The position numbers and the translations under genes are program-made. A stretch of 64,000 nucleotides of DNA from assembly GCA_024998565.1 (NCBI GenBank), contig JACOEM010000007.1:186001-250000 (forward strand), in the 5' to 3' direction. The notes beneath the pieces were generated by a model. The model ran no database searches and was not told the origin of the DNA. It saw only the letters and a program-made list of their open reading frames with translations. The stretch is from Nitrospira sp. (GTDB taxonomy: Bacteria > Nitrospirota > Nitrospiria > Nitrospirales > Nitrospiraceae). Each line of letters starts with the position of its first letter. The first letter of the stretch is position 1. Shown here piece after piece: positions 1 to 7,352 of the stretch.

Positions 1-311
1 TGCGCAGCGGAACCGACACGGTGGATGAATCTGAATGGACGGACGAATTGCAGGCGGCTCTGGCGGCACGGCTGAGCGAGGTCGATCCGTTGGCCGAAAT
101 CCTCATCGACTTGAGATGCGCTGCCTGCGGGCACGCATGGCAGAGCGTCTTCGATATCGCGGAGTTTTTCTGGAATGAGATTTATGTGCGAAGCAGGCGG
201 GTGTTGCAGGAAATTGATCTGCTGGCGCGCACCTATGGCTGGACGGAAGGTGAAATCCTGGGCATGACCGATCAACGGCGCAGCCTGTATGTAGGGATGG
301 CACTCTCATGA
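1..311 (+). CDS. eCIS-associated conserved protein with zinc-ribbon-like motif, C-terminal part
   Basis: The frame is open to the left edge, so the N-terminus lies outside the window; a GTG at 21 is internal rather than a convincing start. The visible part (about 100 residues) has a CAACGHAW motif (CxxC, zinc-ribbon-like) followed by an acidic and aromatic helical stretch (FDIAEFFWNEI) and ends in a segment reading YGWTEGEILGM, a pattern I associate with small phage-tail or eCIS assembly proteins. It overlaps the next gene by 4 bp (ATGA at 308), so it belongs to the eCIS operon. Its exact role (baseplate or assembly factor) is not known to me. Confidence 0.7.
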   Translation, partial: RSGTDTVDESEWTDELQAALAARLSEVDPLAEILIDLRCAACGHAWQSVFDIAEFFWNEIYVRSRRVLQEIDLLARTYGWTEGEILGMTDQRRSLYVGMALS

Positions 312-1066
312 GCGATTTTCTGACCCGACTCGTCCAGCGACAGACCGGCACGCTTGCCACGATTCAACCGCGTACCCGTTCTATGTTTGACCCCGCGATG
401 AAACAGCCGGATCAGCCGATATCTGATCTTCCGGTGATCGACCGAGTGGCCTCGTCTGATGCGCCGCGCCAACCGGCCGAAGCGCCGCGCCATTCGATTG
501 CTTCGATGCATCCGGTGCCGACCGCTTTCCATGTGCAACGACGCATCGAAGCCCCTGTCGAGGGGCCGTCTGTCGCTCTGCCGGAAACAGGCGCGCGCGC
601 GGCGGAGTCGTCGCACGAATCGCCCCGCGTCAAGGCGACGGCTGTTCCACGTACCGCCCCGGGGGAAGGGACGACGGTATCCCTGCGCAATCAGATCCTG
701 GAATCGAACCGGTATGCAGCGCGGTTGTTCCCCAGCAACAATGCAAGGCCGGAGGAACGGCTCAGTGAGGCGCCGGCTTGGCTAGAGAGAGCGGTCGTAC
801 CTCCGCCACGGTTGATCGAGGCGCAACAGGCGACGCCGATGGCGGCACGCGTCACTCTGCCTTCGTTGCTATCCACGGGACAGCAGGGGCAACGCGGTGA
901 CGCTGCAGGGGCAACGTCTCCAGAACCTCCCGTTCATGTGACGATCGGACGGATCGAGGTCACCGCCCTGCCCCCGTCCTCGCCACCCGGGCGGAAATCT
1001 TCCGCACGTCCTCCATCGATGTCGTTGGCGGACTATTTGGCTCGCCGCCAGGGGAGGGGCGCGTGA
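308..1066 (+). CDS. Hypothetical Pro/Ala/Arg-rich eCIS protein
   Basis: 252 residues, low complexity, rich in Pro, Ala, Arg and Ser, with no predicted membrane segment, signal peptide or enzyme motif. The likely ordered parts are the N-terminal helix (SDFLTRLVQRQTG) and the C-terminal tail (MSLADYLARRQG); the middle looks disordered. It starts in a 4-bp overlap with the gene before it and ends in a 4-bp overlap (GTGA) with the cap-like gene, so it should be co-translated with structural eCIS genes. It occupies the slot before the DUF4255 gene and may be a linker or scaffold. No family recognised. Confidence 0.7.
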   Translation: MSDFLTRLVQRQTGTLATIQPRTRSMFDPAMKQPDQPISDLPVIDRVASSDAPRQPAEAPRHSIASMHPVPTAFHVQRRIEAPVEGPSVALPETGARAAESSHESPRVKATAVPRTAPGEGTTVSLRNQILESNRYAARLFPSNNARPEERLSEAPAWLERAVVPPPRLIEAQQATPMAARVTLPSLLSTGQQGQRGDAAGATSPEPPVHVTIGRIEVTALPPSSPPGRKSSARPPSMSLADYLARRQGRGA

Positions 1067-2364
1067 GCAGCGCGTTGGCCATTGCCGGAGTCACAGCCGT
1101 GCTTCGAGACCTCCTCAACGACGGCTTGATCAACCACAACGTCAGCGGCCTGCTCGGGAGTACCGTGACGGTGAGCGCCGTCCCGCCGGATCGGGTGGTT
1201 CCCGCCAATGGCGCTGAAAGCACCCAGCTGAATCTCTTCCTCCATCAAGTCACGTTCAATACGGGCTGGCGGAATCATGCGTTACCGTCCCGCGATGGAT
1301 CAGGAGCCCACCGGCTCAGCAATCCGCCGCTGGCCCTGGATCTTCACTACCTCGTCAGCGCCTACAGCGCCGAGGAATTGGGGAGTGAAATCCTGCTCGG
1401 GTACGCGATGCAACTGCTGCATGAGACTCCGGTATTGGATCGGAAGGCCATCACGACCGCGCTGAATCCTTCTCCGCCGGTAGAGACGACGTTGCCGCCG
1501 GCCTTGCGGGCCCTGGCCGAATGTGGCCTGGCGGATCAAGTGGAACAGATCAAGCTGGTGCCGGATCCCCTCAGCACCGAAGAGATGTCCAAACTCTGGA
1601 CCGCCGTGCAATCCCATTACCGGCCCACCGCGGCCTATGTGGCGACTGTAGTGTTGATCGAGTCCTCGAAGCCGACGAAGCCGACATTGCCGGTGCTCAC
1701 CCGCGGGCCCGTCGATCCGGTGACGAAACGGGAGCGAGGCGTGGTGGTCCAGGCCGATCTCCTGCCGCCGTTTCCGACCATCCAGACGGTGCAGGCGATC
1801 GATGGGCAACCGGCCGTCGCGGTGGGGGCGACCGTCGAACTGACCGGACATCACCTGAATGGCACCAATCGAACCGTGGTGTTTTCGAATGCTCGATTCG
1901 ACCTCGTTCTCGAAGTGGCGGCCTTGGCCGGCGACTCGGCCTCGCAACTGCAAGTGATCGTGCCGCCCTCGTTGGCCGTCGGTTTCTACCAGGTGTCGGT
2001 GCGACTCGTTCGTCCGACGGAGACCGAGGCACGAATCAGCAACCAGCTGGGGCTGATCGTCGGTCCTCTCATCACGGCTGCGCTTCCCCTGACGGTGCCC
2101 AGAGATGGAGGCGGCAGGGCGACCATCACGCTGGGCTGTGCGCCGGACGTTCGAGCCGGACAATCGGTCTCGCTCTTGCTCGGCAGCCGGGAGGTCCTGG
2201 CTGAACCGTGGTCCAGTCCGGCGAACTCCTTTACGTTCATCCTCGAACAGGCGCCGGTCGGTGATCATTTGGCGCGGTTGCGCGTGGACGGGATCGACAG
2301 TCCGTTGATCGATCGTGCGGCCGAACCGCCGGTGTTCTTCAACTATCGGGTGACGATCACATGA
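1063..2364 (+). CDS. DUF4255 (Pvc16-type) tail cap/terminator protein with IPT/TIG domain
   Basis: 433 residues, GTG start overlapping the previous stop. The N-terminal ~190 residues match the DUF4255/Pvc16_N pattern: an opening hydrophobic helix (ALAIAGVTAVLRDLL), then VTVSAVPPDRV, then a section typical of this family (LNLFLHQVTFNTGWRNH, LALDLHYLVSAYS). In Afp/PVC particles the counterpart (Afp16/Pvc16) caps the end of tube and sheath away from the baseplate. From about residue 235 there is an IPT/TIG-like immunoglobulin fold (VGATVELTGHHLNGTNRTVVF), absent from the short Afp16 but common in larger homologues. It sits next to the AAA+ ATPase as in other eCIS loci. Confidence 0.85.
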   Translation: MSSALAIAGVTAVLRDLLNDGLINHNVSGLLGSTVTVSAVPPDRVVPANGAESTQLNLFLHQVTFNTGWRNHALPSRDGSGAHRLSNPPLALDLHYLVSAYSAEELGSEILLGYAMQLLHETPVLDRKAITTALNPSPPVETTLPPALRALAECGLADQVEQIKLVPDPLSTEEMSKLWTAVQSHYRPTAAYVATVVLIESSKPTKPTLPVLTRGPVDPVTKRERGVVVQADLLPPFPTIQTVQAIDGQPAVAVGATVELTGHHLNGTNRTVVFSNARFDLVLEVAALAGDSASQLQVIVPPSLAVGFYQVSVRLVRPTETEARISNQLGLIVGPLITAALPLTVPRDGGGRATITLGCAPDVRAGQSVSLLLGSREVLAEPWSSPANSFTFILEQAPVGDHLARLRVDGIDSPLIDRAAEPPVFFNYRVTIT

Positions 2365-4292
2365 GCGACCGCGTGGCGTATGACACTTGGGTTCATGCCA
2401 ACCAACGATGTTTGGTGGCTGAGTTCGACCGTCTGAAAGCCAGGCTCGCCGGTGGGCAGTCTGCGAAGACCGCCGGCCACACTAACGACGAGATCGATGC
2501 GGATGGACCGGCCCCTGCCGCCATTGATGTCCTCACTACGCTGTTCGGCCTCAGCCGCTTCGAACGCGATGTGCTGTTGCTCTGCGCAGGTGTCGAAATG
2601 AATTCGGAGTTGGCGCGTGTCTGCGGCGAGGCGCTGGCGTCCGGCCATCGGCCGTCCGTCACCTTCGGCTTGGCCCTGGCTGCCCTCGAGGCGCCGCATT
2701 GGAGCGCGTTGACCCCGGTCGGGCCGTTGCGCCGCTGGAGGCTCGTGGAACTGGATGAGAGTCCGGGCGTGGCGAATGCGCGCCTCCGTATCGACGAGCG
2801 CGTGTTGCACTATCTGGCAGGCGTGAATTATCTCGATCCACGGTTGCGCCCTCTCCTGCGTATCAGACAACCGGGTGAATTGCTGGCCGTCGCCCATCGA
2901 CAGACCGCCGCGACAATTCTCTCCGCGGTCGAAGCCGGCCGATCCTCGTCGGGCCTCGTTCTCCTGACGGGCGACGATCTGCAAGGCCAGGGAGATGTGG
3001 CGGCCTCCGTGGCATCGGAACTCGGCCTGCAGCTGTATGTGCTTCCTGCGGCGCTCGTGCCGGCCAGCGCCTCGGAGATCGAGGCGCTGGCGGTGTTATG
3101 GCAGCGAGAATCGTTTCTGCTTCATGCGGCGTTGCTGGTGGAGTGCGCGGAGCATGAGGTGCCGAAACAGGCGGGTAGCTTCGTCGACCAACTCGGCGGT
3201 CTGGTGTTCGTGATCGGCCAGGAGTTGCCCTCGCTCGCGCGGCCGGCAGTTCCACAGGTCGTGAACCGGCCTCAGGCGGTGGAGCAGCGGGCCCTGTGGG
3301 AGCAGGCGCTTGGTCAGGATGCCGCGCTGGTCAATGGCTCGCTCGACGGAGTCTCCTGGCAGTTTCGCCTGAGTGCCGGCACGATCGCGACCACGGGCGC
3401 GCAGGTACGCAAACGACTGGCAGGGGACGAGCGACCGGAGGGACTGCTCTGGCGTGCCTGCCGGACGGCAGGCCGGTCCAAACTCGATGACCTCGCGCAA
3501 CGGATCGAGCCGGTCGCCGATTGGGAGGCGCTGATCGTGTCGGTGCCGCAACAGACGACTCTGCGGGCAATGGCGGCCCAGGTACGGCATCGGTTGACCG
3601 TGTATCAGGACTGGGGGTTCGGCAGTCACGGTACGAGGGGGCTCGGCATTACGGCCCTCTTCGCCGGCGAGAGCGGAACCGGAAAGACCATGGCGGCCGA
3701 AGTGTTGGCCAACGAGCTGAATCTCGATCTCTACCGCATCGACCTCTCGGCCGTCGTCAGCAAGTACATCGGCGAGACGGAACGAAATCTGCGGCGCCTG
3801 TTTGATGCGGCGGATGAAAGCGGAGCCATTCTCCTGTTCGACGAAGCCGACGCGCTGTTCGGCAAACGGAGCGAGGTGAAGGACAGCCACGATCGCTACG
3901 CTAACATTGAAGTGAGTTATTTGCTCCAGCGCATGGAGGCCTATCGGGGGTTGGCGATCCTGACCACAAATATGAAGGCGTCGCTCGACCAGGCCTTTCA
4001 CCGGCGGTTGCGCTTTGTGGTCCACTTTCCCTTTCCGGATGCCGCGCAGCGGGAATCCATTTGGCGCACCATGTTTCCAGCATCGGCACCGGTCGAAGGG
4101 CTCGATTACACCAAGCTGGCGCGGCTGCACATGGCCGGCGGGAACATCAGGAACATCGCCCTCAACGCCGCCTTCCTCGCGGCGCAGGCCAGGCAGCCGC
4201 TGCGCATGGGACATCTCCTGCAGGCGGCACAGAGCGAGGCGGCAAAGCGGGACCGGCCCCTGTCGGATGCAGAGACCCGGGGGTGGGTATGA
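2361..4292 (+). CDS. eCIS AAA+ ATPase (Afp15/Pvc15-like)
   Basis: 643 residues. The C-terminal half is a clear AAA+ module: Walker A GESGTGKT at ~436-443, Walker B ILLFDE at ~490-495, sensor-1 TTN at ~535-537 and an arginine-finger pair near 548-549. The N-terminal half (~180-330) resembles a second, degenerate nucleotide-binding domain in which the P-loop reads TGDDLQGQGD and lacks the GKT. This layout is the family norm for Pvc15-type ATPases, which are linked to particle assembly and cargo loading. The gene starts in a 4-bp overlap with the cap gene and ends in a 4-bp overlap with a small gene just ahead of four DUF4157 effectors, consistent with a loading role. Confidence 0.9.
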   Translation: MSDRVAYDTWVHANQRCLVAEFDRLKARLAGGQSAKTAGHTNDEIDADGPAPAAIDVLTTLFGLSRFERDVLLLCAGVEMNSELARVCGEALASGHRPSVTFGLALAALEAPHWSALTPVGPLRRWRLVELDESPGVANARLRIDERVLHYLAGVNYLDPRLRPLLRIRQPGELLAVAHRQTAATILSAVEAGRSSSGLVLLTGDDLQGQGDVAASVASELGLQLYVLPAALVPASASEIEALAVLWQRESFLLHAALLVECAEHEVPKQAGSFVDQLGGLVFVIGQELPSLARPAVPQVVNRPQAVEQRALWEQALGQDAALVNGSLDGVSWQFRLSAGTIATTGAQVRKRLAGDERPEGLLWRACRTAGRSKLDDLAQRIEPVADWEALIVSVPQQTTLRAMAAQVRHRLTVYQDWGFGSHGTRGLGITALFAGESGTGKTMAAEVLANELNLDLYRIDLSAVVSKYIGETERNLRRLFDAADESGAILLFDEADALFGKRSEVKDSHDRYANIEVSYLLQRMEAYRGLAILTTNMKASLDQAFHRRLRFVVHFPFPDAAQRESIWRTMFPASAPVEGLDYTKLARLHMAGGNIRNIALNAAFLAAQARQPLRMGHLLQAAQSEAAKRDRPLSDAETRGWV

Positions 4293-4543
4293 GACGCGTG
4301 ATCGTGACGATCGATCGCCTGACGTTGAAGGGCGTGCGCCATGAAGACCGCCATGCCGTCGCCCAGGGGTTGCAGGAACAGCTGACGGCGCTGTTCGCGG
4401 AACCAGGCATGGCGGAGCGGCTTGTGAGCCTGGGCGATGTTCCGCGCCTGCGGGTCGATTCGATCTCCACCACGGGCGAGGCGACTCCACGACAGGTGGG
4501 TAGTGATGCGGCCGACGGGATTGGAAAGGTCATGGAGCGATGA
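4289..4543 (+). CDS. Small conserved eCIS protein, 84 aa
   Basis: 84 residues starting at the ATG that overlaps the ATPase stop (ATGA) and ending in a second ATGA overlap with the first DUF4157 gene. It opens with a beta-strand-like RRVIVTIDRLTLKG, followed by an amphipathic helix (HAVAQGLQEQLTALF), with a likely disordered tail. No known domain recognised. Its position between the ATPase and the effector string, with translational coupling on both sides, suggests a part in assembly or cargo loading, but that is inference. Confidence 0.75.
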   Translation: MRRVIVTIDRLTLKGVRHEDRHAVAQGLQEQLTALFAEPGMAERLVSLGDVPRLRVDSISTTGEATPRQVGSDAADGIGKVMER

Positions 4544-6075
4544 GTGCAACGGCCACCGTTCAATCCGCCGCCAAGGCTCCGGGTAGCGCGCCGTCCGGCT
4601 CGCTCATCCAGCGACAATGCGCGTGCGGCGGATCGGCAGGATTGAGCGGTGAGTGCGAGGAATGCAGGAGTCGAAAATTGTTGGGGAGGCCGCTACAGAA
4701 GAAGCTTGTGATCGGCAACGCTGAGGATGAGTTCGAACAGGAAGCCGACCACGTGGCAGCCCAGGTGATGCGCATGCCGCACCCTCACGCGACGACAGAG
4801 GCGGAACAGCGTGAGCCGGCGCCGATCGTGCGACGCCGGGTGGACGGTTTTGATGGAACAGGCGCGGGACCGGCCCCCCCGATCGTGCAGGAGGTGCTCG
4901 CGTTGCCGGGTCGTCCGCTGGATGGAGCCACCAGGGCATTCTTCGAACCACGGTTCGGACATGACTTCGGGCAGGTCCGGGTGCATCACGACGACGAGGC
5001 GGCACGGTCTGCGGATGCGGTGACGGCCCTGGCCTACACGAGCGGCCGCCATATCGTATTCGCGCGGGGGCAGTACGCGCCCCACGGAAACGGCGGGCGG
5101 CAACTCCTGGCCCATGAACTCGCGCATGTGATCCAGCAAGGCGGGACCCAGGCGGCCTCGACGATTCACCGTCAATGCGTCACAGGGAGGGCCTGTACCC
5201 AGCCGATCTCCGGTGACCCCGGGCGGTTCAATGCCTCGGAATACGCGGCGGAAGAGTCCGACCGCACCGCGCGCGCAGAGGAAGCCAGGCGAGATCCAGG
5301 GGCGGTCGTAGCTTCCGGACATGGGAGCCGTGCCATGCATGTCGAGGCCTTCGCCGCCGCTGAGGGTATCGATCTCTCTGCCTTCTACGGCGTCCTCATC
5401 GATCGCGACATGGGTGCGTCTACCGGGGCAGCCGCAGGGCCCTGCGCGAGCCTCGCTGGAGCCGTACCGCCTTTCGCCGGCCCTCGTGATGCCTACTGTA
5501 TGTTCGTACCTGAGGACATGGAGCGGCTGACCGGGGAGGCAGCGGCTTCTCCCCCGCCGCGCCTGGTCGGAGGGTATCCACGCGCGGCCTGGCTTCAATG
5601 GGTACGGGAAATGCTCGTCCACGAGGCCCAGCATATCCGGTACGACACCACCGCTCATCCGGACTTGGGCGGATCCTGTACACGCTCGACCCCGCTGTAT
5701 CGGGCCGCCAACGGAACCGAATACCCCCTCGACTTTTACTTGAGCGAACTGAGCGCCATTCTGGCCGAGTTCGAACCGACTTTTGCTTCGGTTCGCCGAC
5801 GTAGCCCTGCAGGCGACTACGGAGCCTTACTCGACAACTTGCAATCCGCCTACCACGACGCCCTGTTCAGTCAATACGAGAGCATCACCGGTATCCTCAC
5901 GACGTTGCGATGCCACTGCGATTGTGCGGATGCGGATGCCTTTGTGCGCGACACGTTCGAGTTCACCAGCACCGGTTGGTCCGACACCACCCGCGGAATC
6001 TTTTTGGACTTCATCCAGTCCCGCATGCCGATTTTGCAGTGGCCGGATTCGGGAGCGTCAGGCGCAACGCGATGA
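4540..6075 (+). CDS. DUF4157 eCIS effector with second C-terminal HEXXH metallopeptidase motif
   Basis: 511 residues. Residues ~24-43 form a Cys module (CACGG then CEEC, four cysteines in the N-terminal 43). Next is the EDEFEQEADHVAAQVM segment, then DUF4157 (~115-200) with FFEPRFGHDFGQVRVH and a zinc site HELAH at 192-196. DUF4157 marks eCIS cargo in published surveys of these loci. The C-terminal half holds a second zinc-protease motif, HEAQH at 361-365, with candidate third ligands in SELSAILAEFE about 38-45 residues later. The toxin part may therefore be a gluzincin-like peptidase acting in the target. Overlapping ATGA junctions flank it on both sides; no immunity-like gene follows. Confidence 0.88.
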   Translation: MSATATVQSAAKAPGSAPSGSLIQRQCACGGSAGLSGECEECRSRKLLGRPLQKKLVIGNAEDEFEQEADHVAAQVMRMPHPHATTEAEQREPAPIVRRRVDGFDGTGAGPAPPIVQEVLALPGRPLDGATRAFFEPRFGHDFGQVRVHHDDEAARSADAVTALAYTSGRHIVFARGQYAPHGNGGRQLLAHELAHVIQQGGTQAASTIHRQCVTGRACTQPISGDPGRFNASEYAAEESDRTARAEEARRDPGAVVASGHGSRAMHVEAFAAAEGIDLSAFYGVLIDRDMGASTGAAAGPCASLAGAVPPFAGPRDAYCMFVPEDMERLTGEAAASPPPRLVGGYPRAAWLQWVREMLVHEAQHIRYDTTAHPDLGGSCTRSTPLYRAANGTEYPLDFYLSELSAILAEFEPTFASVRRRSPAGDYGALLDNLQSAYHDALFSQYESITGILTTLRCHCDCADADAFVRDTFEFTSTGWSDTTRGIFLDFIQSRMPILQWPDSGASGATR

Positions 6076-7352
6076 TAACTCGAACCTTCACAGGTGAACC
6101 GAATCGAGTTCTCCGGGGGCAAACCGGTCTCACGGGTGGCCGTCTCCTGCGCCACGGCAGCATCGGCGACGTGTGTGAGCAGGAGGCCGATCGGGTCGCC
6201 CGGGAGGTGATGTCACTACCGGGAGTCCGCGGTCAGGTCACAGCACAATCGTCGACTCCACCCGTGATTCAACGCCATCTGAGTGGATCGGAAGGGGCAA
6301 AAGGGGGCGCTGCGCAACCGATCCTGCAGGAGGTGCTGGCCTCACCCGGACAACCACTGGACGGGGCCACGCGCGCCTTCTTCGAACCGCGGTTTGGTCA
6401 CGATTTTGGGAATGTGCGGGTCCATGCCGACGAGCGTGCCGCGGAATCGGCCCGTGTCGTGCATGCCTCCGCCTATACGGTGGGCCGCGATATCGTCTTC
6501 GCTTCCGGACGCTACCACCAGTCGACCGGGGAAGGCCGGAGGCTCCTGGCTCACGAGTTGACCCATGTCGTGCAGCAAGGTTCGAGCGGCCCCCGGGAGA
6601 TGCTGCAACGGAGTGGACCCTCTCAGTCGGGGAACGCAGATGAACAAACGCACCGTTCCCTTTCCGGGGGATTCGATGCCAGTCATGAGATCGTCATCAG
6701 CGGAGAACCCTTCAACCTCGTGTCGATCCCTGCCGCCGTGACTCCCGAGAGCCCGGCATGGCGATACCGCGACAGTGCGCAGGACTACCTCGGTGCCTAT
6801 CCCAATCTAGGAAACGGTGTGTGGGCGCTCATCGTCAGACAGCGGGACGGGGTGCTGTGCGACATCGGTGGGAATTGCCTGGGTTGGGCGCTCGGCAACT
6901 ACGGCCTCATAGATCCACCGGACCAGGTATGGGGGCTCGCACGGCAATATCTCGACTCGATAGGCCGATCGGTGCGAGAGCGCCGGTCTCCATTGGAGAG
7001 CTACATGCAGCAGGTGAAGAAAGGGCAATCCGAGGCGGGAGCCCTTTGGGATTACTACATGGCCACGCAGTTTCAAGCGGTGCCGACTGAGAGTGAGGGG
7101 GAAGCGAACCTGGCACTCTACGGCCGAGGATTCAGCGGCCCCATGGACGGGCCCTCTCATATTGCATTCCGCACTGCGGGTGGCGAGTTATGGGCGTCCA
7201 AGCCGAGTCCCTCGAAATCTCCCGTCCTGCATGAAACGGCCGCCCAGATGACCGGCGGGCAAACTGGTGAGGTCTTCCGACTGTATGCACGGACAACAGG
7301 CCCCATGAGCCATGTCGTAGTACGTGAACGGCAGGCCCAGGTGAACCCATGA
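6072..7352 (+). CDS. DUF4157 eCIS effector with papain-like Cys/His C-terminal domain
   Basis: 426 residues; the start is the ATG overlapping the previous stop, since an upstream in-frame extension would run through the previous gene. It lacks the Cys module of its neighbours but keeps a CEQEADRVAREVM segment at ~35-47 and DUF4157 at ~82-170 with HELTH at 161-165. The C-terminal region (~230-410) has GNCLGWALG (Cys269), then GPSHIAFR (His363) followed by ELWASKPS, an order like the NC..WA / H-A-R / W-SK motifs of papain-fold DUF7689-type proteins. A cysteine peptidase, amidase or transglutaminase-like toxin is my inference. It ends in a 4-bp overlap with the next effector. Confidence 0.85.
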   Translation: MITRTFTGEPNRVLRGQTGLTGGRLLRHGSIGDVCEQEADRVAREVMSLPGVRGQVTAQSSTPPVIQRHLSGSEGAKGGAAQPILQEVLASPGQPLDGATRAFFEPRFGHDFGNVRVHADERAAESARVVHASAYTVGRDIVFASGRYHQSTGEGRRLLAHELTHVVQQGSSGPREMLQRSGPSQSGNADEQTHRSLSGGFDASHEIVISGEPFNLVSIPAAVTPESPAWRYRDSAQDYLGAYPNLGNGVWALIVRQRDGVLCDIGGNCLGWALGNYGLIDPPDQVWGLARQYLDSIGRSVRERRSPLESYMQQVKKGQSEAGALWDYYMATQFQAVPTESEGEANLALYGRGFSGPMDGPSHIAFRTAGGELWASKPSPSKSPVLHETAAQMTGGQTGEVFRLYARTTGPMSHVVVRERQAQVNP

